DNA of 64,000 nucleotides from assembly GCA_958448555.1 (NCBI GenBank), contig CAUDEL010000005.1, positions 1 to 64,000 on the forward strand. The letters run 5' to 3'. This DNA is from Limiplasma sp958448555. GTDB lineage: Bacteria > Bacillota > Clostridia > Christensenellales > Aristaeellaceae. The first letter of the stretch is position 1. Each line of letters begins with the position of its first letter. Of the stretch, positions 45,388-53,143 are shown in pieces. The notes under the pieces were generated by a model. The model saw only the letters and a program-made list of their open reading frames with translations. It had not been told where the DNA came from and searched no databases. The position numbers and the translations under genes were made by a program.

Positions 45388-46248
45388 ATGCAGACGGTGC
45401 TTTTGACCGGCGCGGGAGGCTTTCTGGGTTCGCGGCTGGCGCGGCAACTCCAGGGGCGGTGGGAGGTTAAGGCGTTTCCGCGCGGCATGCTGGAGCGGGC
45501 GCAGGAGGCGCAGGTGCGGGAATTCGTGATGCAGGAGGAGCCGGACGTGATCGTCCATATGGCGGCCATCTCGGACACGGGCGCCTGCGAGCGCGATCCC
45601 GAGGGCTCCTGGCGCGCCAACGTGCTGCTGAGCGAGTGGATCTGCCGCGCGGCGAAGGCTGTAGGGGCGAGGGCCGTGCTGCTCAGCTCCGATCAGGTCT
45701 ACAACGGCAGCGGCGCGGAAGGCCCCTTTTCCGAGGACGCGCCCCTGGCGCCGGTCAACGTCTACGGCCGCCACAAGCTGGAGGCCGAGCGCCGCGCGCT
45801 GGATATTTTGCCCTCGGCGGTGCTGCTGCGCGCCTCCTGGATGTATGACCTGCCGGGCCGGGGGCTGCCCATCCGCGACAACTTTCTCATGCGCCTGATC
45901 CGCTGTGCCATGGAGGACCGGCCCGTGCGCTTCTCCACGCATGACTGGCGGGGCGTGACCTACGCGCGGCAGGCGGCCGGGATGCTCGAGCGCGCCTTTG
46001 ACCTGCCCGGGGGCGTGTATAACTTCGGAAGCGACGGGCCGCTGGACATGTACGCCACCGCGCAGGGCGCGATGGCGCTGCTGGGGCTTTCGGAGCGCGC
46101 CGGGCGCCTGCTCATCCCCGACGCCGCCCAGCCGCCGCGGTGCCTGCGCATGGACGGCGCGAAGGCGTCTCGCCTGGGCGTCCGCTTTTCAGATAACCTC
46201 GAAGGCGTGCGCCTGTGCCTGGACGAATACGGTCTGACCGCTTTATGA
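45388..46248 (+). CDS. RmlD-like NAD(P)-dependent sugar-nucleotide reductase
   Basis: A 286-residue short-chain dehydrogenase of the extended type, related to dTDP-4-dehydrorhamnose reductase. The Rossmann motif TGAGGFLGS is at residues 7-15, the HMAAISDTGACERDP segment is near 57-71, and the catalytic Tyr and Lys are in VYGRHKLEAE near residue 130. A C-terminal substrate-binding region is present. No other rhamnose-pathway genes are close, so the substrate may be a different sugar nucleotide. It overlaps the convergent YitT-like gene by six bases. AAGGAGG is seven bases from the ATG. Confidence 0.85.
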   Translation: MQTVLLTGAGGFLGSRLARQLQGRWEVKAFPRGMLERAQEAQVREFVMQEEPDVIVHMAAISDTGACERDPEGSWRANVLLSEWICRAAKAVGARAVLLSSDQVYNGSGAEGPFSEDAPLAPVNVYGRHKLEAERRALDILPSAVLLRASWMYDLPGRGLPIRDNFLMRLIRCAMEDRPVRFSTHDWRGVTYARQAAGMLERAFDLPGGVYNFGSDGPLDMYATAQGAMALLGLSERAGRLLIPDAAQPPRCLRMDGAKASRLGVRFSDNLEGVRLCLDEYGLTAL

Positions 46249-46833
46249 GTGCCGCTCAAGTCGCCCGATGAGCAGGGAGGACAGCGTCACCGTGACCAGC
46301 GAGCATGCGATTTTGACCGGGGGAATGTAGCTCAGGGAGAGCAGGAGCACCGTCAGGTCCGTGAGAAGGTAGGCACGGGCGAGCCGGATATGCAAAAGGC
46401 GGGAGAGGACCAGCGCCAGCGCGTCGTCGCCGCCCGCCGCGCCGCCAGCCCGTACCACCAGCCCCACGCCAACGCCCACAAACAGGCCGCCTGCGATGGC
46501 CGCGGCCAGAGGCCAGTCCCCGAGGCTGGGTAGGAGGGGCCCCATGCGCTCGTTGAGCGCATAAAAGAGGGCGTAGCACCCCGTCGCCGCCAGCGCGCGG
46601 GGCAGAAAGCCCCTGCCCAGATACCGCACGCCAAGCGCGTAGCAGATCACGTCCAGCACGATTTCCGACACGGCGGGCGACACGCCCAGCCAGTGCTCCA
46701 GAAGGAGCGTCATGCCCAGCACGCCGCCCTCGGTGATGCGGCTCTGGCTGTGCACGTTGTACAGGCCAAAGGCCAGTATGGCCGCGCCCAGGACCAGCAT
46801 GGCCCAGCGCGCCGCCTCCCGGCGGGTCTTCAT
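46243..46833 (-). CDS. YitT-family membrane protein
   Basis: A 196-residue membrane protein with five to six helices, similar to the N-terminal membrane domain of YitT/YczE proteins. Recognisable elements are FGLYNVHSQSRITEGGVLG near residue 25 and FVGVGVGLVVRAGGAAGGDD near residue 125. There is no C-terminal DUF2179 domain, so it is a short form. The start at 46833 gives the better spacing from GGGAAAGG; an ATG nine bases earlier touches it. Divergent from the MerR gene, it has a promoter with the 19-base spacer typical of MerR-activated genes, so it is probably that regulator's target. Function of the family is not established. Confidence 0.8.
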   Translation of the reverse strand: MKTRREAARWAMLVLGAAILAFGLYNVHSQSRITEGGVLGMTLLLEHWLGVSPAVSEIVLDVICYALGVRYLGRGFLPRALAATGCYALFYALNERMGPLLPSLGDWPLAAAIAGGLFVGVGVGLVVRAGGAAGGDDALALVLSRLLHIRLARAYLLTDLTVLLLSLSYIPPVKIACSLVTVTLSSLLIGRLERHS

Positions 46834-46866
46834 ACGATCCATCCTTTCCCAAAGTGCCTGATGCGG

Positions 46867-46895
46867 TTGACATAAAGCATCATAAGGGATATAGT
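46867..46895 (+). promoter_or_regulatory. Promoter of merR-type gene
   Basis: TTGACA, 17 bases, then TATAGT, about 40 bases before the TTG start. It overlaps the divergent promoter on the other strand. Confidence 0.8.
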
Positions 46896-46909
46896 AACCA
46901 TATTGTCAA
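46879..46909 (-). promoter_or_regulatory. Divergent promoter with 19-base spacer (MerR type)
   Basis: On the minus strand TTGACA (46909-46904) and TATGAT (46884-46879) are 19 bases apart, the long spacing that MerR-family activators correct by DNA distortion. It points at the YitT-like gene. Confidence 0.65.
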
Positions 46910-46933
46910 CCCCCTGCGACAAGGAGGCCGCTT

Positions 46934-47752
46934 TTGAAACCCCGTTTTACCACCGGCGAGCTGGCGCGCCTGACGGGCATCTCCAAACAGACGCTCATAT
47001 TTTACGACCGGGCGGGCGTATTTTCGCCCGGCGAAAAGGACCCGGGCAACGGCTATCGCTACTATGGCGCGGACCAGCTTGAGATGCTGGATCACATCCT
47101 CATCCTCAAGGACATGGGGCTGAGCCTACGGGAGATCCGCGCCTTTCTGTCCCTGCCAACGCCCGGGGACGCCCTAAACGTCCTCAGGGAGCAGCGGGAG
47201 GCGCTCGCCGCGCGTCAGCGCAGGCTCGCGGGGGCGCTTAAGCGGCTGGACGGAAAAATCGGCGCGCTGGAGGCGCTCTCCGGGGAGGTGCCGGGCGAGG
47301 TGCGCTTTGAGACGCTCGCGGAGGGCTGGGTGGCGGCGGCTCCCGTCGCGTCGCCCGGCGGGACGCTGGAGACGGATGTCGCGCTCAAGACGCTTCTTCG
47401 CCTCTCCCATGAGCGCCAGCTCCCCTACCTCTACCAGATGGGCACGCGGGTAAGCGTGCAGGCCATGGCGGAGGGGCGCTTTACGGAGGTCTGCGAGGTG
47501 TTCTTCCCCCTGCACAGGGCCGTGCGGACGCGCCCCTGCCGCCCACGGCCCGCGGGCCTGTACGCGCGCTGCGTGCATGCCGGCCCCTACAGCCGGACGG
47601 GCGAAACCTACCGCCGCATGCTCGAGGCCATCCGGGAGCGCGGGCTTTCGCCGCGGGACGCCTCCTACGAGACCTGCGTGCTGGACAGCATGACCGCCCG
47701 CAGCGACAGCGAGTATCTTACGCGCATCGACATCCCCGTCACGCGGCGTTAA
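46934..47752 (+). CDS. MerR-family transcriptional regulator with GyrI-like domain
   Basis: A 272-residue regulator. The N-terminal MerR helix-turn-helix is clear (TTGELARLTGISKQTLIFYD and GYRYYGADQLEMLDHI), followed by a coiled-coil dimerisation helix (about 75-120, LREQREALAARQRRLAGAL) and a GyrI-like or BmrR-type effector-binding domain (about 125-272, GLYARCVHAGPYSRTGETY). Such proteins usually sense small lipophilic or cationic compounds and activate efflux or defence genes. The only workable start is TTG, with AAGGAGG six bases upstream. It is divergent from the YitT-like gene and 13 bases ahead of a GNAT gene, which is likely in the same transcript. Confidence 0.92.
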   Translation: MKPRFTTGELARLTGISKQTLIFYDRAGVFSPGEKDPGNGYRYYGADQLEMLDHILILKDMGLSLREIRAFLSLPTPGDALNVLREQREALAARQRRLAGALKRLDGKIGALEALSGEVPGEVRFETLAEGWVAAAPVASPGGTLETDVALKTLLRLSHERQLPYLYQMGTRVSVQAMAEGRFTEVCEVFFPLHRAVRTRPCRPRPAGLYARCVHAGPYSRTGETYRRMLEAIRERGLSPRDASYETCVLDSMTARSDSEYLTRIDIPVTRR

Positions 47753-47765
47753 AGGAGAAGGTGCA

Positions 47766-48380
47766 ATGGCAGAGTGGATCATCCGTCCGGAGGTCCCGGA
47801 GGATTACAATCAGGTGGAAAGCCTGACGCGCGACGCCTTTTGGAACGTGTACCGCCCGGGCTGTCTGGAGCATTATCTCGTGCACCGCCTGCGCGGCTGC
47901 AAGGACCTCGTGGCGCCGCTGGACCTGGTGATGGAGAAGGAGGGGCGGATCATCGGGCACATCATGTACGTGCGCGCCAAGATCCGCATGGACGGCGGCG
48001 GGGTTCTGCCGGTGATGACCTTCGGACCGCTGAGCATCGCGCCGGACATGCAGCGCAAGGGCTATGGAACGGCCCTGCTCACCCATTCACTGGCGCTTGC
48101 GCAGGCACGGGGCGCAAAGGCGGTCTGCATCGAGGGAAACCCGGCCTTCTACGGCAGGTGCGGCTTTGTCTCCGGCGCGTCAAAGGCAGTCCGCTACAAC
48201 AACGAGTCCGAAGAGGTGCCCTATTTTCTGGTCCGGGAGCTCAGGGCCGGATATCTGGACGGCGTTTCCGGGGCCTATCATACGCCTGACTGTTATCGCG
48301 TGGATGAGGCGCAGGCGGAGGCGTTTGACGCCGCCTTCCCGCCGCGGGAGCGGCTCAGGCTGCCCGGGCAGCTCGTTTGA
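47766..48380 (+). CDS. GNAT-family N-acetyltransferase
   Basis: A 204-residue acetyltransferase similar to the YhbS-like group. It has an N-terminal IRPEVPEDYNQVESLTRDAF segment, the acetyl-CoA motif QRKGYGTALLTH near residue 100 and the FYGRCGF signature near residue 130, typical of this group. The C-terminal 50 residues probably complete the substrate site. It directly follows the MerR regulator and may modify the compound that the regulator senses, or a cellular target. The substrate cannot be predicted. Confidence 0.88.
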   Translation: MAEWIIRPEVPEDYNQVESLTRDAFWNVYRPGCLEHYLVHRLRGCKDLVAPLDLVMEKEGRIIGHIMYVRAKIRMDGGGVLPVMTFGPLSIAPDMQRKGYGTALLTHSLALAQARGAKAVCIEGNPAFYGRCGFVSGASKAVRYNNESEEVPYFLVRELRAGYLDGVSGAYHTPDCYRVDEAQAEAFDAAFPPRERLRLPGQLV

Positions 48381-48386
48381 GGACCT

Positions 48387-48415
48387 TTGACGAACGCCAA
48401 AGAACGTGTTATGCT
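48387..48415 (+). promoter_or_regulatory. Promoter of amidohydrolase gene
   Basis: TTGACG, 17 bases, then TATGCT, starting seven bases after the GNAT gene stop and about 39 bases before the amidohydrolase start. Confidence 0.7.
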
Positions 48416-48453
48416 GATGGCGTCCGCAAGCGCTGAAAAAAGGAGGGCTCATC

Positions 48454-50019
48454 ATGCCGGTTTTTGAAAACGCCCGCTTCATCACCTGCGAGGCCGAGGG
48501 CGAAAGCTTCTCCAAAATGGCGGCAGGCGCCGACGGCCGCATCCTGTGGCTGGGGAACGAGATCCCCGCCGAATACGCCGCCATGCCGCGCGTGGACCTG
48601 GGCGGCGCGGTGGCGGTGCCCGCCTTCGGCGACACGCACATGCACTTTGAGAGCTTTTCGATGTTTGAAAACACCTTCAACATCTCCGACGCCCACAGCT
48701 TTGACGAGGCGGCCGCCATCGTGCGCGCCTACGCCCAGGCCCATCCGCGGGAAAAGCTCCTCATCGGCTTTGGGACCTGCGGACATCTGGTACGCGAAGG
48801 CCGCCTGCCCTGCCGCGAGGACCTGGACCGCTGGGCCGCGCGGCCGCTCATCATCGTCAAGTACGACGGGCACGCGGCGGTGTGCAACTCCGCCATGATG
48901 GCCTTTTTCAGCCCGAAGGTGACGGGCGACCCGGGCTTCCACGCCGACGGATGGCTGTATCAGAACGCCTTTTACAACGGCGTCAACGAGGTTACGGCCA
49001 AGCTCAGCCCCCTGAGCATCATTGCCGGGCTGAGCAAGGGCGCCGCGGCGCTGACCGCCGCCGGCATTGGGCTGGCGCACGCCGTGGAGGGCGTGGGCTA
49101 TCCGCGCGATATGGACGTGGACATGCTGCGGCTGCTGGAAGGCGGCCTGCCGCAGACGTTTCGCATCTTCTTCCAGACCATGGACGTCTCCAAGGTGCTG
49201 CGCCGGCATATGAAGCGCATCGGCGGCTGCTTTGAGCTGGCACTGGATGGCTGCTTTGGCTCCGAGGACGCGGCGCTGCTCACGCCCTACGCGAACAACC
49301 CGGACAACCGCGGCGTGCTCAACTACACGCAGGAGCAGGTCAACGCCTTCGCCATCGCCGCCAACCGCGCGGGCTTGCAGATCACCATGCACGCCATCGG
49401 CGACGCGGCGGTGGAGCAGTGCATCACCGCCTACGAGGCGGCGCTTCATGACCTGCCGCGCAAGGATCACCGGCACATCATGATCCATTGCTGCATGGTA
49501 TCGCCTTCGCAGCTCGACCGCATCGCGGCGCTGGGGCTGTGCCTGGCGGTGCAGGCGCCCTTCATCGACTGGGCGCAGGAGCCGGACCGCTACCTGCGCG
49601 CCATCCTGGGCGAGCGCGCCGACGGGCTTAACCCGCTTCGGTCCATGTGGGACCGGGGTATCGTCATCGCCGACGGCTCCGACGCGCCGTGTACCCGCCC
49701 CAACCCCATCCGCGGCATGCACCTCGCGGTCAACCATCCCAACCCCGCCCAGCGGCTTACGCCCTATGAGGCCCTGCTCATGCGAACGAAAAACGCGGCC
49801 TACCTCTCCTTTGACGAGGAGGAGCGCGGAACGCTGCGGGCGGGGAAGCGGGCGGACTTTGCGCTGCTGGATGCGGACCCGCTCACCATCCCGCCCCAGA
49901 GCATCGGGGATCTTCGCGTGACGGGCCTGTATCTGCGCGGGCGGCGCGTTTCCACCAAACCCGCCGGCGTGCCCCGGATGCTCCTGCGGGCGCTGTCGGG
50001 CGGCAGGGGCCGCAAGTGA
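48454..50019 (+). CDS. YtcJ-type amidohydrolase
   Basis: A 521-residue metal-dependent hydrolase of the amidohydrolase superfamily, closest to the YtcJ/exoenzyme-regulatory AepA and formamide deformylase group. The metal-binding DTHMHFESF is near residue 67, the central HAIGDAAVEQC near 313, and the conserved Asp in IADGSDAPCTRPNP near 410; the small beta-sandwich is made of N- and C-terminal strands (FALLDADPLTI). No signal peptide is present. It probably cleaves an amide or formamide bond in a nitrogen compound. It precedes asnA by 23 bases and is probably cotranscribed with it, which fits ammonia release and re-use but proves nothing. Confidence 0.88.
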   Translation: MPVFENARFITCEAEGESFSKMAAGADGRILWLGNEIPAEYAAMPRVDLGGAVAVPAFGDTHMHFESFSMFENTFNISDAHSFDEAAAIVRAYAQAHPREKLLIGFGTCGHLVREGRLPCREDLDRWAARPLIIVKYDGHAAVCNSAMMAFFSPKVTGDPGFHADGWLYQNAFYNGVNEVTAKLSPLSIIAGLSKGAAALTAAGIGLAHAVEGVGYPRDMDVDMLRLLEGGLPQTFRIFFQTMDVSKVLRRHMKRIGGCFELALDGCFGSEDAALLTPYANNPDNRGVLNYTQEQVNAFAIAANRAGLQITMHAIGDAAVEQCITAYEAALHDLPRKDHRHIMIHCCMVSPSQLDRIAALGLCLAVQAPFIDWAQEPDRYLRAILGERADGLNPLRSMWDRGIVIADGSDAPCTRPNPIRGMHLAVNHPNPAQRLTPYEALLMRTKNAAYLSFDEEERGTLRAGKRADFALLDADPLTIPPQSIGDLRVTGLYLRGRRVSTKPAGVPRMLLRALSGGRGRK

Positions 50020-50042
50020 CGGACAATGAAGGAGGAACCCCC

Positions 50043-51050
50043 ATGAACCGAACCGCCATTCCGGCCGGCTATGAACCGACCCTTTCCCTCTATGAGACGC
50101 AGGCCGCCATCAGCCTCATCAAACGTACCTTTCAGGATCATCTGGCGCAGGCGCTCAACTTAAAGCGCGTCTCCGCACCCCTGTTCGTCGATCCGGCCTC
50201 CGGCCTCAACGACGACCTCAACGGCGTGGAGCGCCCCGTGGCCTTTGACATTCCGGCTGCGGGCATGGAGGCGCAGGTGGTCCATTCCCTGGCCAAGTGG
50301 AAGCGCATGGCGCTCTATCGCTATGACGTGCATACCGGCAAGGGCATCTATGCGGACATGAACGCCATCCGCCGCGACGAGGAGCTGGACAACCTGCACT
50401 CCATCTACGTGGACCAGTGGGACTGGGAGCGCGTCATCACCCGCGAGATGCGCACCGAGCGCTTTTTGCAGGACACCGTGCGCGACATCGTGCGCTGCAT
50501 CAGCGACACCTCGCTGCTGGTCAACGGCCGCTATCCGCGCCTGCGCACGCAGCTTTCCGACAAGGTGACCTTCATCTCCTCCCAGGAGCTGCTGGACCGC
50601 TACCCGGACCTTTCGCCCAAGGAGCGCGAAAACGCCTTTGTGCGCGAGCACCCGGTGACGTTCCTGACGGGCATCGGCCACAAGCTCTCCAACGGGCAGC
50701 CGCACGACGGCCGCGCGCCCGACTATGACGACTGGAACCTCAACGGCGACCTGCTCTATTACAGCCCGCTTCTGGACCAGGCCATCGAGCTCAGCTCCAT
50801 GGGCATCCGCGTGGACAGCGAATCCCTGGACCGCCAGCTCACGCTTTCGGGCTGTGACAGCCGCCGCAGCCTGCCCTTCCATCGCATGCTTTTGGACGGG
50901 GAACTGCCCCTGACCATCGGCGGCGGCATCGGCCAGAGCCGCATGTGCATGCTGATGCTGGGCAAGGCGCACATCGGCGAGGTCCAGTCCTCCATCTGGG
51001 ACGCCGGCACGCGCAGCAGGTGCCGCGAGGCGGGAATCACGCTGCTCTAG
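50043..51050 (+). CDS. asnA: Aspartate--ammonia ligase
   Basis: Cytoplasmic ammonia-dependent asparagine synthetase (AMP-forming), structurally related to class II aspartyl-tRNA synthetases. The 335-residue length matches the family. Landmarks are YETQAAISLIKRTFQDHL, VDPASGLNDDLNGVERPVAF, ALYRYDVHTGKGIYADMNAI, DQWDWE near residue 120, and the C-terminal GGGIGQSRMCMLML. GGAGG lies shortly before the ATG. It follows the amidohydrolase and is followed by an AraC regulator at 24 bases. Confidence 0.96.
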   Translation: MNRTAIPAGYEPTLSLYETQAAISLIKRTFQDHLAQALNLKRVSAPLFVDPASGLNDDLNGVERPVAFDIPAAGMEAQVVHSLAKWKRMALYRYDVHTGKGIYADMNAIRRDEELDNLHSIYVDQWDWERVITREMRTERFLQDTVRDIVRCISDTSLLVNGRYPRLRTQLSDKVTFISSQELLDRYPDLSPKERENAFVREHPVTFLTGIGHKLSNGQPHDGRAPDYDDWNLNGDLLYYSPLLDQAIELSSMGIRVDSESLDRQLTLSGCDSRRSLPFHRMLLDGELPLTIGGGIGQSRMCMLMLGKAHIGEVQSSIWDAGTRSRCREAGITLL

Positions 51051-51074
51051 GCCCGGGGGAAAGGGGGACGCCGC

Positions 51075-51926
51075 ATGGAAAGCATACGATACGACGCCAA
51101 GCAGCCCGTTTTCAGCCGTCAGGGCGTATGGCTGATGTATTGCGGCATTTCGCGCTATGACAGCTCGTGGAGCTCGGTTCTTCACAGCCATGCCCATGCC
51201 GAGCTGTTCTACGTTACGCGCGGAAAAGGGATGCTGCAAATTGTGGATGCGACCCTCCCGCTGCAGACCGGCGACTGCTTTCTGGTCAATCCCTATGTGA
51301 TGCACACCGAGCTGTCCTCCGCTCAGGAGCCGCTGGAGTACATCGTCATCGGGCTCAACCGCGTGGTCTTTCACGGGCCCGAGGAGGGCCATCCGCGCTA
51401 TGTCCTGCTGGACGACCGCGCCAACGACCGCGTGCTGCTGCCCTATTTTCAGGACATCCTGCGCGAGTTCAGTTCCGAGCAGGCGGATTATCTGGAGGTG
51501 TGCGCAAGCCTGCTGGACGTGCTGCTGCTCAAGATCGGCCGGCGCACCCGCATGGATGTGTCCAGCGAGGACATGGGCCGCATCTCCAGCGGCTGCGCCG
51601 AGGCCAAGCGGCTGATCGACGAGCATTTCCAGGAGGAAATCACGCTGGACTGGCTGGCTCAGCAGGCCGGAATCAGCAAATATTACCTGTCGCGCACCTT
51701 TCACACCTATTTCAGCATCTCGCCCATGCAGTACCTCTGCCAGCGGCGCATCCATGAGGCGCGGCACCTCCTGACCACCACCGACCACAGCCAGGACGCC
51801 ATTGCGATCCTCTGCGGCTTTTCCTCCCCCAGCTACTTTTCCCAAGCCTTCAAACGCGTGGCGGGACTCAACCCGAGCGAATACCGCCGCCTCCAGCGGG
51901 GCGCCGGGAAAAAGGCGGCGCATTGA
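51075..51926 (+). CDS. AraC-family transcriptional regulator
   Basis: A 283-residue regulator with an N-terminal cupin-type sensor (about 25-110; HSHAHAELFYVTRGKGML and QTGDCFLVNPYVMHTE carry metal- or ligand-like His/Glu positions) and a C-terminal AraC double helix-turn-helix (about 175-280; LDWLAQQAGISKYYLSRTF and IAILCGFSSPSYFSQAFKR). Such regulators usually respond to sugars. No sugar operon is next to it; it may control the upstream amidohydrolase/asnA pair or a distant target. Confidence 0.93.
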   Translation: MESIRYDAKQPVFSRQGVWLMYCGISRYDSSWSSVLHSHAHAELFYVTRGKGMLQIVDATLPLQTGDCFLVNPYVMHTELSSAQEPLEYIVIGLNRVVFHGPEEGHPRYVLLDDRANDRVLLPYFQDILREFSSEQADYLEVCASLLDVLLLKIGRRTRMDVSSEDMGRISSGCAEAKRLIDEHFQEEITLDWLAQQAGISKYYLSRTFHTYFSISPMQYLCQRRIHEARHLLTTTDHSQDAIAILCGFSSPSYFSQAFKRVAGLNPSEYRRLQRGAGKKAAH

Positions 51927-51929
51927 TAA

Positions 51930-51960
51930 AAAAGGCGGTCCCCCGGTTGCGGGGGACCGC
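51930..51960 (-). terminator. Terminator, U-tract on minus strand
   Basis: GCGGTCCCCC pairs with GGGGGACCGC over a six-base loop. The T-run lies only on the minus strand, so it should end leftward transcripts coming from the repeat and Myb-like gene; on the plus strand it can still act as a hairpin end for the AraC gene. Confidence 0.75.
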
Positions 51961-52216
51961 TCAGACTGCTGACAAAGTGCGGGGTGCAGGGGGATCATCA
52001 GTTGCTCAATCATTCGCGCTTCCCTGACGGTCGCGCTCATGGTTTCGCTGCCCCGCTGCGGGTCGCGTTGCCACCTTTGATGGCAATAGCCCACAGGGCT
52101 GCCGCTTCCCTCCAGCGCCCAAAGCCTTATGCCGTAGCATTTCTTGCGAGCGTTGTAAGCGCCTAAAGGGCGCAAGAAACGAGGTTCTCTCCAAAATCAG
52201 GGCTTTTTATGGTCTG
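51961..52216 (-). repeat. Dispersed repeat, copy A
   Basis: About 250 bases that on the minus strand match copy B (61095-61376) with roughly 70 percent or better identity by eye. Shared blocks are CGGCATAAGGCTTTGGG-like, CAGCCCTGTGG, AAGGTGGCAA with GCGACCCGCAG, and a closing CCCCGCACTTTGTCA. It lies in the 3' region of the leftward Myb-like gene and runs into a terminator. The gene-free interval 51927-52376 is mainly this repeat; 52217-52376 holds no other recognisable feature. Confidence 0.8.
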
Positions 52217-52376
52217 AGACTTGCGCAGCAAGGTTTTCTCACGTCGTCTGCCGCCCGGCGCAGCCGCAGGCGGAGTAAGCGGGTAGCGCAAAAGAGGCAG
52301 AGAAGATTTCCTAAAGCGAGCTTTTTGACACGCTGCGGCCGCTGATTCTGTCGGCCGGTTTTTGCAGCCTTTCACC

Positions 52377-53075
52377 TCAGCTCTGCGCATCCTCCAGCGC
52401 GAGCTTGAGCAGATCCACCTCGACTTTCAGCCGGTCCGCCTCGCGGCGGGCCTCCGCCCATTTGCGGTAGGGCACGGCATCCGTGCTCTCCGCCGGCGCG
52501 TCAGCCGCCCGCTCCAACAGCATGGTCAGCCCCTCCACCATCCGTCGCACGGACGGATCGCCCATGTGCTTTTCCAGCGTCGCCAGGCTGGCGTTTTGAC
52601 GGCCGGCAAGGTTGTAGCGGCGGCAGGCCAGGACGTCGTCCGGGCAGGGCAGGCCCTCGGCGCGCAGCTCCTGGGCCACTTCCATGAGCATTTCGGGCCG
52701 GTTTTTCAGAATGGAGCGGTATTTGTTCTGGTAGCGCAGCATGCCGGCACGGTCGCCTCCGGCCAGCCGGGTCACGCAGGCGCGCACGCTCTCGCCCTGT
52801 CCCCGGCCCATCAGCACGTCCCGTAGCAGGCCGTGGAGCTCCTCGGCGGTGAAGGTGCGCAGGGGAGCCTGCTTTGCGGCCAGCTCCGGCACCTCGCGTA
52901 CCCGGGCATAGTAAAAATTGCGGATGCTGTTGGGCTTGCGAGAAAGCTGTCCGCCCACTTCGCTGAAGACGTCGCGCAGGGGGCGCCCGTTCTCGGCGGC
53001 CTCCTTCACGGCGGAAAACAGCAAATCGATCTCCTCCTGCTGCCAGCCCCCTCTGGGATGGGTGGTCTGTGTCAT
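52377..53075 (-). CDS. Myb/SANT-like DNA-binding protein
   Basis: A 232-residue cytoplasmic protein with an N-terminal Myb-like helix-turn-helix: GGWQQEEIDLLFSAVKEAAE, then RPLRDVFSEVGGQLSRKPN and SIRNFYYARV, the order seen in RsfA-like and related Clostridia proteins. The middle is helical without a known domain, and the C-terminus (about 200-230) forms a coiled coil, so it may dimerise. GGAGG is nine bases upstream of the ATG. RsfA is a sporulation regulator in bacilli; whether this protein has such a role is unknown. Confidence 0.75.
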   Translation of the reverse strand: MTQTTHPRGGWQQEEIDLLFSAVKEAAENGRPLRDVFSEVGGQLSRKPNSIRNFYYARVREVPELAAKQAPLRTFTAEELHGLLRDVLMGRGQGESVRACVTRLAGGDRAGMLRYQNKYRSILKNRPEMLMEVAQELRAEGLPCPDDVLACRRYNLAGRQNASLATLEKHMGDPSVRRMVEGLTMLLERAADAPAESTDAVPYRKWAEARREADRLKVEVDLLKLALEDAQS

Positions 53076-53143
53076 GTTTCATCGCCTCCGACGGATATTG
53101 GGTACACGGCATAGTATGAAAAGGCGGCGTTGGATTTATACGC

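Larger units (their letters stand above)
46865..46911. promoter_or_regulatory. Inverted repeat framing the divergent promoters
   Basis: GGTTGACA at 46865-46872 and TGTCAACC at 46904-46911 are perfect inverted copies. They comprise the -35 elements of both promoters, and the enclosed region is the likely operator for the adjacent MerR regulator. Confidence 0.55.
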
